From positions 76,567,987 through 76,631,986 of the forward strand of contig NC_083873.1 in NCBI RefSeq assembly GCF_032452875.1: 64,000 nucleotides of DNA, read 5' to 3'. The notes under the pieces are model-generated. The model was not told the DNA's origin. It was given only the letters and a program-made list of their open reading frames with translations, and did not search any database. Below are positions 23,994 to 35,630 of the stretch, in pieces (within the stretch, counting starts at the first letter, position 1; each line of letters opens with the position of its first letter). This DNA comes from Bos javanicus. Lineage: Eukaryota; Chordata; Mammalia; Artiodactyla; Bovidae. The position numbers and the translations under genes are program-made.

Positions 23994-24165
23994 CTGTATA
24001 GCAAAGGGGACTCTACTCAGTATTCTGTGATAACTTATATAAGAAATGAATCTTTTAAAAAATGAATATATGCATATGTATAATGCAGTCACTTTGCTGC
24101 ACACCTGAAACTAGCACAACACTGTATATCAACTTTACTCCAGTAAAATTTTAAAAAAGAATAAA

Positions 24166-25276
24166 GTTATTTACTCAAAAATCTGTATATACTGGAGGTT
24201 TACAGTAACATTATTATTGACTTCACACTGATAAAAGAAAATTTGGTAGCAGGGGTGGGGGGCACCAGGGGTAAGGATTAGCCATTAGTCCAGAATAAAA
24301 ATCTGCAATTAAAAGTCAAAAAAAAAAAAAAAAAAGGTGTGTCGTGGGGGAGGAACCTCAGAACACATAAGAAGAAAATAAAGATAATGTCACTACTAAT
24401 ATGGAATTTATATTCAAGAGGGCAGAAAAATGCATAAATATACATAATCAAGTAATATAGCACTTAAATGAAAATCAATTCAAATAATGGTTGCAGAATG
24501 AACTTACTTAGGATAGTGAGGGATGGTCTCTCAGAATCTAATATTTATAGACTCAAACCCAAACAGATTTGTGATAGTTGTATTTCTTTATAGGCCAAAT
24601 TCAACAAAAGGCAAAAGATATAGAAAAGAAAGAGAGTTATTTAGGAACCAGTTCAAGTAGAGCCTTGAAGGCCACCATAAAGAGGAGTCTGAACTTTGCT
24701 CAGAGTCCCAGTGATAAGTAACCTGGAGAGTTTTAAGAGAAAAACAACACTCTAATTTTAATTTTAAATGTCACTGTGAAAGCTGTGGTGAGGAGAAAGG
24801 AGGAGGGAAGTGTGTAATTAGGGGAATTAGCAGGGACACTTTTAGAGTTATCCAGGTAAGAGTTGAGAGTGATTCAAACTAAGAGCCATTGCAAAAGTAA
24901 AATACATGGATAAATACGGAACATATATTTGAAGTAAAGGATTGCATATTGAGTGAGTAAAAAGGAAAACTACCTGTGGTTTTACAAATTAAGTAGTCAG
25001 TGTTATTGTTTAGTGAGTGCAATATGGAGGCAGAGAAAAAGGTTTGGAAAAATATTAAGAAGTGTTTACTTTTATGTTTTAGAGCATATGCTAATATCGT
25101 GACTGGATAAAACAGTCTGTCCATGGAGACAGCAGAATTAAAAATATGTATTTCGGAGTCTTTAGCAGATAATGGTAATCGGAGACACTGACAAATGGCT
25201 TCACAAAGGCATTCACTGCAACATTTTTTGTAATGGAAAATGTTGAAAATCTTATGATAAAAATTAGTAAAGTACT
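24166..25276. other. Unannotated DNA with an old LINE-like relic
   Basis: No gene. An A18 run lies at about 24319-24336. The 24640-24900 part (GAGCCTTGAAGGCCACCATA, GTTATCCAGGTAAGAGTTGA) belongs to the same ancient LINE-like repeat as 8100-8370. Confidence 0.45.
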
Positions 25277-25289
25277 ATATAGTGTCCGT

Positions 25290-25559
25290 CGGAGAAGGCA
25301 ATGGGACCCCACTCCAATACTCTTGCCTGGAAAATCCCATGGATGGAGAAGCCTGGTAGGCTGCAGTCCATGGAGTCGCTGAGAGTTGGACATGACTGAG
25401 CGACTTCATTTTCACTTTTCACTTTCATGCATTGGAGAAGGAAATGGCAACCCACTCCAGTGTTCTTGCCTGGAGAATCCCAGGGACCAGGGAGCCTGAT
25501 GGGCTGCCATCTATGGGATCACACAGAGTTGGACACAACTGAAGTGACTTAGCAGCAGC
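25290..25559 (+). mobile_element. Bov-A2 SINE
   Basis: Two Bov-A units in tandem: GGAGAAGGCAATGGGACCCC ... CACTTTTCACTTTCATGCAT, then GGAGAAGGAAATGGCAACCC ... GACTTAGCAGCAGCA. TSD of 13 bp with one mismatch: ATATAGTGTCCGT at 25277-25289 and ATATAGTGTCTGT at 25560-25572. Confidence 0.96.
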
Positions 25560-25734
25560 ATATAGTGTCTGTAGGAAGAGAATCAGGTTGATGTCTACCT
25601 TCCAGATATCATCACACTTTCTCTAATTAGACAAAGTGAGAGTGCAATGATATCAACAATTATTTGGCTCTGGAACCACATTTATGATTGTGATTTTAAA
25701 AATATGTGTAGCTTATAAATGGTTCATTTATGTT

Positions 25735-26235
25735 CATATTAAAAAGCAGAGACATTACTTTGCCAACAAAGGTCCATCTAGTAAAGGCTATGGTTTTACC
25801 AGTGGTCATGTATGGATGTAAGAGTTGGACTGTGAAGAAAGCTGAATGCCAGAGAATTGATGCTTTTGAACTCTGATGCTGGAGAAGACTCTTGTGAATC
25901 CCTAGGACTGCAAGGAGATCCAACCAGTCCATCCTAAAGGAGACCAGTCCTGGGTGTTCATTGGAAGGACTGATGCTAAAGCTGAAACTCCAATACTTTG
26001 GCCACCTCATGCAAAGAGTTGACTCATTGGAAAAGACCCTGATGCTGGGAGGGATTGGGGGCAGGGGGAGAAGGGGACGACAGAGGATGAGGTGGCTGGA
26101 TGGAATCACCGACTCCATGCACATGAGTTTGGGTGAACTCCGGGAGTTGGTGATGGACAGGGAAGCCTAGCACGCTGCAATTCATGTGGTCGCAAAGAGT
26201 CGGACATGACTGAGTAACTGAACTGAACTGACTGA
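25735..26235 (+). mobile_element. BovB LINE 3' end, plus strand
   Basis: 5'-truncated BovB beginning in the C-terminal region (AAAAGCAGAGACATTACTTT) and ending GACTGAGTAACTGAACTGAA. The coding frame is interrupted (CTCTGATGCTGGAGAAG in place of the usual CTGTGGTGTTGGAGAAG gives a stop), leaving an open block at 25961-26170 with QYFGHLMQRVDSLEKTLMLGG. No RT core and no clear TSD. Confidence 0.94.
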
Positions 26236-26435
26236 AAGATTATTTAAACATTAAAATGAGAGGTGTCCGTGATTCACAGGCAAAGTTTTCTATAAATAGG
26301 AAATCTCTCCATGCACTAATGCATCAGGATTAGGAAGACCTAGCATATCTTGGTTAAGTTTATGATTTATTAGCAGTCAATGTTAGACAGTTTTACAATT
26401 TTAACTATAAAATATGGACCCCTCTACTCATTCAT

Positions 26436-26650
26436 GAGTAAGTAAGTGAAGTCGCTCAATCCTGTCTAACTCTGCGACACCATGGACTGTAACCCACCAG
26501 GCTTCTCTGTCTATGGAATTCTCCAGGCAACAATACAGGAGTGGGTTGCCATTTCCTTCTCCAGGGGATCTTCCCAACCCAGGGATCAAAGCTGGGTCTC
26601 CCGCATTGCAGGCAGATGCTTTAACCTCTGAGCCACCAGGGAAGCTCAAT
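26436..26650 (-). mobile_element. Bov-tA SINE, minus strand
   Basis: GAAGTCGCTCAATCCTGTCT ... CTGAGCCACCAGGGAAGCTC, i.e. the Bov-A side first and the tRNA head last. TSD TCATTCAT at 26428-26435 and 26651-26658. Confidence 0.95.
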
Positions 26651-26729
26651 TCATTCATAATTAAACCTAATTATTCTATTTTGACTTCATCTACTATTTA
26701 ATGCACTTTCATTTAAAATGATTCCTATT

Positions 26730-28437
26730 TGGAACTGACTAGAGATCTCTTCAAGAAAGTTAGAGATACTAAGGGAAAATTTCATGCAAAGATGGGCTCA
26801 ATAAAGGACAGAAATGGTATGGACCTAACAGAAGCAGAAGATATTAAGAAGACATGGCAAGAATACACCAAAGAACTGTACAAAAAAGATCTTTATGACC
26901 CAGATAAAAATGGTGTGATCACTCATCTAGAGCCAGACAACCTGGAGTGTGAAATCAAGGGTGCCTTAGGAAGCATCACTATGAACAGAGCTAGGGAGGT
27001 GATGTAATTCCAGTTGAGCTATTCCAAATCCTGAAAGATGATGCTGTGAAAGTGCTGCACTCAATATGCCAGCAAATTTGGAAAACTCAGTAGTGGCCAC
27101 AGGACTGGAAACTGTCAGTTTTCATTCCAACCTCAAAGAAAGGCAATGCCAAATAATGCTCAAACTACCACACAATTGCACTCATCTCACACGCTAGTAA
27201 AGTAATGCTCAAAATTCTCCAAGCCAGGCTTCAGCAATACGTGACCCGTGAACTTCCAGATGTTCAAGCTGGTTTTAGAAAAGGCAGAGGAACCAGAGAT
27301 CAAATTGCCAACATCTGCTGGATCATCGAAAAAGCAACAGAGTTTCAGAAAAATATCTGTTTCTGCTTTGTTGACTATGCTAAAGCCTTTGACTGTGTGG
27401 ATCACAATAAACAGTGAAAATTCTGAAGGACATGGGAATACCAGACCACCTGACCTGCCTCTTGAGAAACCTGTATGCAGGTCAGAAAGCAACAGTTAGA
27501 ACTGGACATTGAACAACAGACTGGTTCCAAATAAGAAAAGGAGTACATCAAGGCTGTATATTGTCACCCTGCTTATTTAACTTATATACAGAGTACATGA
27601 TGAGAAATGCTGGGCTGGAGGAAGCACAAGCTGGAATCAAGATGGCCCAGAGAAATATCAATAACCTCAGATATGTGATGACAACACCTTTATGGCAGAA
27701 AGTGAAGAACTAAAAAGCCTCTTGATGAAAGTGAAAGAAGAAAGTGAAAAAGTTGGCTTAAAGCTCAACATTCAGAAAACTAAGATCATGGAATCTGGAC
27801 CCATCACATCATGGCAAATAGATGTGGAAACAGTGGTGACTTTATTTTGTTAGGCTCTAAAATACTGCAGATGGTGATTGCAGCCATAAAATTAAAAGAC
27901 ACTTACTCCTTGGAAGGAAAGTTATGACCAACCTAGACAGTATATTAAAAAGCAGAGACTTTACTTTGTCCACAATGTCTGTTTAGTCGAGGCTATGGTT
28001 TCTCCAGTAGTCATTTATGGATGTGAGAGTTGGACTGTGAAGAAAGCTGAGTGCCGAAGAATTGATGCTTTTGAACTGTGGTGTTGGAGAAGACTCTTGA
28101 GAATCCCTTGGATTGCAAGAAGATCCAACCAGTCCATTATAAGGCAGATCAGTCCTGTGTGTTCATTGGAAGGACTGATGTTGAAACTGAAACTCCAATA
28201 CTTTAGCCACCTGATGTGAAGAGCTGACTCATTTGAAAAGACCCTGATGCTGGGAAAGATTGAGGGCAGGAGGAGAAAGGGACAACAGAAGATGAGATGT
28301 TTGGATGGCATCACTGAATCAATGGATATGGATTTTGGTGAACTCTGGGAGTTTTGTGATGGACAGGGAGGCCTGGCATGCTGCAGTTCATGGCATCACA
28401 AGAAGTTGGACATGACTGAGTGACTGAACTGAATTGA
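26730..28437 (+). mobile_element. BovB LINE, 5'-truncated, plus strand
   Basis: 1.7 kb from just upstream of the RT (ACTAGAGATCTCTTCAAGAA) to the 3' end (GAGTGACTGAACTGAATTGA). More diverged than the copies at 36398 and 61700. It lies in inverted orientation to the 36398 copy about 8 kb away, with the L1 between them. Confidence 0.95.
26733..28420 (+). pseudogene. BovB reverse transcriptase pseudogene
   Basis: Recognisable RT blocks: 26729-27007 (MDLTEAEDIKKTWQEYTKEL), 27205-27417 (QAGFRKGRGTRDQI, FCFVDYAKAFDCVD with the motif A Asp) and 27995-28219 (YGCESWTVKKAECRRIDAFE). Near 27670 one base is missing from the codons of the YADD motif, so the catalytic Asp pair is out of frame, and the IDGETVETVSDF stretch near 27820-27850 carries short deletions. 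Frames change repeatedly. This is an old, thoroughly dead copy with no endonuclease. Confidence 0.92.
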
Positions 28438-28527
28438 GCTAATCTGAAACTGAACTTACCCCACAGTGTCCACAACAGCCCCAGAGAAATTCCTAGATAT
28501 ATTTTTACTATTATCACTTAATTTAAA

Positions 28528-28542
28528 AAAATAAAATTATTC
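28528..28542 (+). repeat. Left target-site duplication of the L1
   Basis: AAAATAAAATTATTC, repeated exactly at 35148-35162 after the L1 tail; 15 bp, the usual length for L1. The A-rich sequence allows one or two bases of slippage at the left edge. Confidence 0.8.
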
Positions 28543-29612
28543 AGTACTCATTTAATTTCCATTTTTATAACCTACTATAATCTTGCAAAAAATACCCTAT
28601 TTTTAAAGCAAATTTCATATTATATGTGTATATATATATATATATTTATAATTTTTGTGATTGATTTTGTTTTGTATTTTTAATATTGGATTTTTGAGGG
28701 TCTAACCCCTACTGTATATTTTAATCTTTGTTTTTGGTATTTGTTATAAATTTTGTACTTTTAAGAATCTGATCTTCAGTATCCATTTTCTCTTTGGGGT
28801 GTGATTACTGGCTTGATTGGTCTCTCTCCTTTTGTCTCTCCCTTTTCTCTTCCAGGTCACCTCTATCTACTTCCTCTCCCTTCTCTTCTCTATGTAACTC
28901 TGTGAATCTCTAAGGGTGTTCCAGACTGTAGAGGGTACATATAGAATTGGTTACTGGCTAAATTGCTCTCACCCCTTTTGACACTCCATCTTCTCCTCAT
29001 GATCACCTCTACCTCCCTCCTCCCGCTTCTCTTCTCCATGTAACTATGTAAACCTCTTTGGGTGTCCCGTACTGTGGAGAATTGTTTCACTATTAACCTA
29101 GAAGTTTTATCATCTATGCTGTATGGATGGAGAAGTCTTGAAGCTACTGTAACAATAAGATTGAAAGCCAGAGGCAGGAGGCTTAACTCCAAAACTTGAG
29201 AACATCAGAGAATTCCTGATTTCAGGGAACATTAACAGACAAGGGCTCATCCAAAGCCTACATACCTACACTGAAACCAAGCTCCACCCAAGAGCCAACA
29301 AGTTCCAGAGCAAGACATACCATACTAATTCTCCAACAAACCAGGACACAGCAATGAACATTAAAAGACAGGTGGCTCAGAGACATATCAAACCCATAGA
29401 CACCTCAAAACTCACTACTGGACACTTCATTGCACTCCAGAGAGAAGAGATCCAGCTCCACCCACCAGAACACAGACGCAAGCTCCGCTAACCAGGAAAC
29501 CGTGACAAGACACTAGTCCAACCCCACCCACAGGAAGCAAGCTCCACAATAAAGAGGAACCACAAACTTCGGGCTCACAAAAAAGACACCTCAAACACAG
29601 AAATCTAAACAA
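28543..29612 (+). promoter_or_regulatory. L1 5'UTR (ancestral promoter region)
   Basis: Upstream of ORF1 in the L1. Begins AT-rich with a (TA)n stretch near 28627-28646, then CT-rich (CTCTCTCCTTTTGTCTCTCC near 28822), then A/C-rich text leading into ORF1. In ruminant L1 this region carries the internal promoter. Activity here is not shown. Confidence 0.6.
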
Positions 29613-30970
29613 AATGAAAATGCAGAGAAATATTCAGCAGGTAAAGGAACATGATAAATGCCTATCAAACCAAACAAAAGAGGAGGAGATAGGGATTCTA
29701 CCTGAAAAATAAATTCAGAATAATGATGGTAAAGATGATCCAAAATCTCGAAAAGAAAATGGAGTTATAGATAAATTACTGACAAAGATTGAGAAGATGC
29801 AAGAAATGTTTAACAAGGACCTAGAAGAAATAAAGAAGAGTCAATCAATAATGAATAATGCAATAACTAAGATCAAAAGCCCTCTGGAGGGAACCAACAG
29901 TAGAATAACTGAGGCAGAAGATAGGATAGGTGAGGTGGAAGCTAGAATAGTGAAAATAAATGAAGCAGAGAGGAAAAAAGAAAAAAGAATTAAAAGAAAT
30001 GAGAACAACCTCAGAGACTTCTGGGACAATGTTAAATGCACCAACATTTGAATCACAGGTGTTCTAGAAGAAGACAAAAAAGAAAGGGCACAAGAAAATA
30101 CTTGAGGAAATAAAATAGTTTAAAAATTCCTTAAAATGGAGAAGGAAATAGCCGCCCAAGTCTAGGAAACCCAGAGAGTCGCAAACAGGATAAACCCAAA
30201 GCAAAACACCCCAGTTCAATTCAGTTCAGTTCAGTCGCTCACTTGTGTCCAATTCTTTGCGACCCATGAATTGCAGCATGCCAGGCCTCCCTTTCCATCA
30301 CCAACTCCCGGAGTTTACTCAAACTCATGTCCATTGAGTCGGTGATGCCATCCAGCCATCTTATCCTCTGTTGTCCCCTTCTCCTCCTTCCCCCAATCCC
30401 TCCCAGCATCAGGGTCTTTTCAAATGAGTCACGAGGTGGTCAAAGTACTGGAGTTTCAGCTTTCGCATCAGTCCTTCCAATGAACACCCAGGACTACTCT
30501 CCTTTAGAATGGACTGGTTGGATCTCCTTGCAGTCCAACGGACTCTCAGGGACTCTCCAACATAACAGTTCAAAAGCATCAATCCTTCAGCGCTCAGCTT
30601 TCTTCACAGTCCAATTCTCACATCCATACATGACCACTGGAAAAATCATAAGACACATATTAATCAAACTAACAATGATCAATCACAAAGAGCCAATAAT
30701 AAAAGCAGCAAGGGAAAAGCAACAAATAACACAAGGGGATCCCAATAAGGATAACAGATGATCTTTCAATTGAAACTCTTCAGGCCAGAAGGGAATGGCA
30801 GGACATACTTAAAGGATGAAAGAGAAAAACCTACAACCCAAATTACTATACCCAGCAAGGATCTCATTCAAATATGAAGGAGAAATCAAAAGCTTTACAG
30901 ACAAGCAAAAGCTGAGAGAATTCAGCACCAACAAACCAGCTCTCCAACAAATGCTAAAGGATCTTCTCTA
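29613..30970 (+). pseudogene. L1 ORF1 (RNA-binding protein) pseudogene
   Basis: ORF1p trimerises and coats L1 RNA. The start ATG at 29613 is followed by a stop near 29709 where the family has an open frame. The longest piece, 29797-30051, is a charged heptad-rich coiled coil (RITEAEDRIGEVEARI, RKKEKRIKRNENNLRDF) ending at a TGA where the family has CGA, a CpG decay. The BovB insertion at 30213 then splits the RNA-binding region. After it the C-terminal text resumes (KAAREKQQIT at about 30702) and ends at the ORF1 terminator near 30970. A 144-codon frame at 30327-30761 is a chance fusion of antisense BovB and L1. Confidence 0.9.
30213..30650 (-). mobile_element. BovB 3' fragment nested in L1 ORF1
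   Basis: About 438 bp, minus strand: TTCAGTTCAGTTCAGTCGCT at the left (3' end) through the C-terminal region to CATGACCACTGGAAAAATCA. The L1 reads AAACACCCC before it and AGACACATATTAATCAAACT after it, which join cleanly in other L1 copies, so the boundaries are firm. No obvious TSD. Confidence 0.95.
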
Positions 30971-31023
30971 GGCAGGAAACCTCAGAAAAGGTTTATAAAC
31001 TAAAACCCGAAACAACAAAGTAA

Positions 31024-34000
31024 ATGGCAATGGGATCATACTTATCAATAATTATCTTAAGTGTAAATGGGTTGAATGCTCCAGCCAAAAGAGAAAAACT
31101 GGCTGAATGGCTACAAAAAACAAGACCCCTATGTATGCTGTCTACAAGAGATCCACTTGAAACCAAGGGACACCTACAGACTGAAATGGAAGGGCTGGAA
31201 AAAGATACTTCATGCAAATGGAGACCAAAAGAAAACAGGAGTAGCAATGCTCATATCAGATAAAATAGACTTTGATATAAAAGACATGAAAAGTGACAAA
31301 AAAGTGACACTACATAATGAATAAAGGATCAATCCAAGAAGAAGATATAACAATTATAAATATATACACACCCAACATAAGAGCACCTCAATATATAAGG
31401 TAAATTCTAACAAGTATGAAAGGGGACATTAACAGTAACACAATAATAGTGGGAGACTTTTATACTCCACTCACACCTATGGATATATCAACCAAACAGA
31501 AAATTAGTTAGGAATCACAAACTTTAAATTGGACCAGTTAGACCTAATTGATATCTATAGGATATTTTACCCCCAAACAATGGATTTCACATTTTTCTCA
31601 AGTGCACAGGGAACCTTCTCCAGGATAGATCACATCCTGGACCACAAATCTAGCCTTTGTAAATTAAAAAATAAATGAAATAATTTCAAGCATCTTTTCT
31701 GATCACAATGCAGTAAGATTAGATGTCAACCACGGGGGGACTGGAGGGGGGGGAGGGAACTATTAAAAGTACAAACATGTGGAGGCTAAATAACACACTT
31801 CTGAATAACTAGTAAATCATGGAAGAAATCAAAAAGAAAATCAAAATATGCATAGAAACAAATGAAAATGACAATACAACAACCCAAAACCTATGGGATT
31901 CAGTAAAAGCAGTGTTAAGGCTAAGGTTCATAGCATTACAAGCTTACCTCAAGAAACAAGAGAAAAATCAAATAATCAAACAAATAACTTAACTTTACAC
32001 CTAAAGCAACTAGAAAAAGAAGAAATTAAGAACCCCAGGGAAAGAAATCATATAGATTAGGGCAGAAATAAATGCAAAAAAAAAAAAAAAAAAAGACTAT
32101 AGCAAAAATCAACAAAACTAAAAGCTGGTTCTTTGAGAAGATAAATAAAATAGACAAATAATTTTCCAGACTCATCAAGAAAAAACGGAAGAAGAATGAA
32201 ATCAACAAAATTAGAAATGAAAGTGGAGAAATCACAACAGACAACACAGAAATACAAAGGATCATAAGAGACTACTATCAGCAACTATATGACAATAAAA
32301 TGGACAGCTTGGAGGAAATGGATGAATTCATAGAAAAGCATAACCTTCCAAAACTGAACCAGGAAGAAATAGAAAATCTTAACAGACCCATCACAAGCAT
32401 GGAAATCAAAACTGTAAAATCTTCCAACAAAAGCCCAGGAGCAGATGGCTTCACAGGTGAATTCCAGTCAAACTTCTTCCAGAAAATTGCAGAGGAAGGT
32501 AAACTCCCAAACTCATACTATGAACCCACCATCAACCTAATACCAAAACCAAAGAAGCCACAAAAAAAGAAAACTATGGGCCAATATCACTGATGAACAT
32601 AGATGCAAAAATCCTCAACAAAACTCTAGCAAACAGAGTTCAACAACATATTAAAAAAATCATACATCATGACCAGGTGGGCTTTATCCCAGCGATGCAA
32701 GGATTCTTCAATATTCACAAATCAATTAATGTGATACACCACACTAACAAATTGAAAGATAAAAATCATATGATTATATCAATAGATGCAGAGAAAATCT
32801 TTGACAAAATTCCACATCCATTTATGATATAAACCCTCCCAGAAAGCAGGCATAGAAGGAACATACTTCAACATACTGAAAGCCATATGTGATAAACACA
32901 CAGCAAACATTACTCTCAATGGTGAAAAATTGAAAGCATTCCCCTAAAGTCAGGAACAAGACAAGGGTGCCCACTCTCACCACAACTATTCAACATAATT
33001 TTGAAAGTTTTAGCCACAGCAATCCTAGAAGAAAAAGAAATAAAAGGAATCCAGATTGGAAAAGAAGAAATAAATTCCCACTGTTTGCAGATGACATGAT
33101 CCTCTATATATAAAACCCTAAAGACACCAGCAGAAAATTACTAGAGCTCATCAATGAATACAGTAAAGTTGCAGGATATAAAATTAATACACAGAAATCC
33201 CTTGCATTTGTATACACTAACAATGAGAAAACAGAAAGAGAAATTAAGGAAATAATCCAGTTCACCATTGTGATGAAAAGAATAAAACACTTACAAATAA
33301 ATTTACCTAAACAAACAAAAAGACCTGTATATAGAAAACTATAAAACACTGATGAAAGAAATTTAAAATGACAGAAATAAATGGAGAAATATAGCATGTT
33401 CATGGATCAGAAGAATCAATATAATGAAAATGAGTATACTAGCCAAAGAAATCTATAGATTCAATCTAATCCCTACCAAGCTACCAATGGTATTTTTCAG
33501 AAAAATAGAACAAATAATTTCATAATTTATAAGGAAATACAAAAAACCTCGAATAGCCAAAGTGATCTTAAGAAAGAAAAATGGAACTGGAGGAATCAAC
33601 CTGCCTGACTTCATACTATACTACAAAGCTATAGTCATCAAGATAGTATGGTACTGGCACAAAGACAGAAATACAGATCAATGGAACAAAATAGAAAGCC
33701 CAGAGATAAATCCACACACATATGGATACCTTATCTTTGACAAAGGAAACAGACATATACAATAGAGAAAAGACAATCTCTTTAACAAATGGTGCTGGGA
33801 AAACTGGTCAACCATTTGTAAAAGACTGAAACTAGAACACTTTCTAATACCATACACAAAAGTAAACTCAAAATTGATTAAAGATCTAAATGTAAGACCA
33901 GAAACTATAAAAACCCTAGAGGAAAAATAGGCAAAACACTCTCTGACGTAAATCACAGCAAGATCCTCTATGACCCACCTCCCAGAATAATGGAAATAAA

Positions 34001-34851
34001 AGCAAATGGGACCTAACTAAACTCAAAAGCTTTTGCACAATGAAGGAAACTATAAGCAAAAGACAGTATTCAGAGTGGGAGAAAATAATAGCAAATGAAG
34101 CAACTGACAAAGAATTAATCTCAAAAATATACAAAGAGCTCATGCAACTCAATACAAGAAAAAAAAAAAAAGACCTAATCAAAAAATGGGCCAAAGAACT
34201 AAACAGACATTTCTCCAAAGAAGACATACAGATGGCTAACAAACACATGAAAAAAAAAATGCTCAATATCACTCATTATCAGAGAAATGCAAATCAAAAC
34301 TACAATGAGGTACCATCACACGCTGGTCAGAATGGTTGCTATCAAAAAGTCTACAAACAATAAATGCTGGAGAGGGTGAGGAGAAAAGAGAACCCTCTTA
34401 CACTGTGGGGAATGTAAACTATTTCAGCCACTATAGATAACATTGTGGAGATTCCTTGAAAAACTGAAAATAGAACTGACATACAACCCAGCCGTACCAC
34501 TGCTGAATATACACACCGAGGAAACCAGAATTGAAAGAGACACATTATACCCCAATGTTCATCACAGCATTGTTTAAAATAGCTGGGACATGGAAGCAAC
34601 CTACATGCCCATTGTCAGATGAATGCATAAGAAAACTGTGGTACATATATACAATGAAATATTACTCAGCTATTAAAAAGAACACATTTGAATCAGTTCT
34701 ACTGAGGTGGATGAAACTGGACCCTATTATACAAAGTGAAGTAAGTCAGAAAGAAAAACACCAATACATTATATTAACACATATATATGGAATTTATAAA
34801 CTTAGTAATGACAACACTATATCTGAGACAGCAAAAGAGACACAGATATAA
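31024..34851 (+). pseudogene. L1 ORF2 (endonuclease-reverse transcriptase) pseudogene
   Basis: ORF2p nicks DNA and reverse transcribes L1 RNA. The start ATG at 31024 opens 79 codons with the endonuclease N-terminus (SIIILSVNGLNAPAKREKL), then a frameshift. Further blocks: 32300-32832 (SPGADGFTGEF, DQVGFIPAMQGFFNIH, ISIDAEKIFDKI as motif A), the FADD codons at 33084-33095 in a disrupted frame, 33562-33765 (INLPDFILYYKAIVIK) and 34040-34851 (C-terminal, KWAKELNRHFSKEDIQMAN; YTMKYYSAIKKNTFESV). Some 45 bases typical of the family are missing near 32465, and there are many other indels. Not functional. Confidence 0.9.
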
Positions 34852-35147
34852 AAGCATTCTTTTGGACTCTGTGGGAGAAGGTGAGGGTGGGATGATTTGA
34901 AAGAACAACATTGAAACATGTATATTACCATATGTTAAATAGATCACCAGTCCAAGTCTGATGCATGAAACAGGGCATTCAACGTTGGGGCACTGGGACA
35001 ACCCAGAGGGATGGGTTGGGGAGAGATGTGAAATGGGGGTTTGGGATGGGGGACACCCGTGGATGATTCATGTCAATGTATGGCAAAAATCACCACAATG
35101 TTGTAATTAGTCTCCTTTAAAATAAATAAATTAATTTTAAAAATAAT

Positions 35148-35162
35148 AAAATAAAATTATTC
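35148..35162 (+). repeat. Right target-site duplication of the L1
   Basis: AAAATAAAATTATTC, matching 28528-28542. Confidence 0.8.
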
Positions 35163-35218
35163 CTAAACAATTGTTTTTAAAAATGTATGGCAATTATAAA
35201 CAGGGTATTAACTATTAA

Positions 35219-35484
35219 TGTTGCTGCTGCTGCTAAGTCACTTCAGTCCTGTTCAACTCTGTGCAACCCCACAGATGGAAGCCCATCAGGCTCCCCCATC
35301 CCAGGCAAAAATACTGGAGTGGGTTGCCATTTCCTTCTCCAAGGCATGAAAGTGAAAAGTGAAAGTGAAGTCGCTCAGTTGTGTCTGACTCTTATCAACC
35401 CCATGGACTGCAGTCTACCAGGTTCCTCCGTCCATGGGACTCTCCAGGCAAGAGTACTGGAGTGGGGTGCCATTGCCTACTCTG
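35219..35484 (-). mobile_element. Bov-A2 SINE, minus strand
   Basis: TGCTGCTGCTGCTAAGTCAC ... CTTCTCCAAGGCATGAAAGT ... GGGGTGCCATTGCCTACTCT: two Bov-A units in reverse. TSD AACTATTAA at 35210-35218 and 35485-35493. Confidence 0.96.
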
Positions 35485-35514
35485 AACTATTAAGGAGTAG
35501 TATATATGATCATC

Positions 35515-35630
35515 AGACAATGGCAGTGGTGAGGGATAGATTGGGAGTTTGAGATTGGCACATACACTCTGTTATAGTTAAAATTGATAACTAGCTAGGA
35601 CTTAGTGTAAAAAGATTAATTAATTTTAAA
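35515..35630 (+). mobile_element. L1 3'UTR fragment
   Basis: GATAGATTGGGAGTTTGAGA, TTGGCACATACACTCTGTTA and CTAGGACTTAGTG follow the order of the artiodactyl L1 3'UTR seen at 48050-48130. Short and diverged. Confidence 0.5.

Larger units (their letters stand above)
21811..24165 (+). mobile_element. L1 LINE (artiodactyl-age), 5'-truncated
   Basis: Starts inside the ORF2 RT region (CCAGAAAGCAGGAACAGAAG) and runs to the 3' end (ACTGTATATCAACTTTACTCC, A-rich tail to about 24165). The 3'UTR wording differs from the L1 at 28543 and fits an older cetartiodactyl L1 subfamily. A hAT-like DNA transposon is inserted at 23811-23993. No clear TSD was found. Confidence 0.9.
28543..35147 (+). mobile_element. 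L1-BT LINE with complete 5'UTR-to-tail structure
   Basis: 6.6 kb between perfect 15-bp TSDs: a pyrimidine-rich 5'UTR (28543-29612) with imperfect repeats of a CTCTTCTCYATGTAACTCTG unit near 28883 and 29030, ORF1 (29613-30970), ORF2 (31024 to about 34850), a G-rich 3'UTR (GGTGAGGGTGGGATGATTTG near 34879; GGGGTTTGGGATGGGGG near 35036) and an A-rich tail. A BovB fragment of about 438 bp is nested in ORF1. Both ORFs are broken. This is the only L1 here with a 5'UTR and may be essentially full length. Confidence 0.92.

Noticed and set aside
30327..30761. 144-codon open frame across the nested BovB and L1 ORF1
   Set aside because: A chance fusion of antisense BovB with sense L1 at the insertion boundary; no start context or conserved domain.
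35219..35484. Paired SINE units that look like a short tandem array
   Set aside because: Bov-A2 is a dimer of Bov-A by nature; this is one SINE with one TSD, not a satellite or CRISPR-like array.
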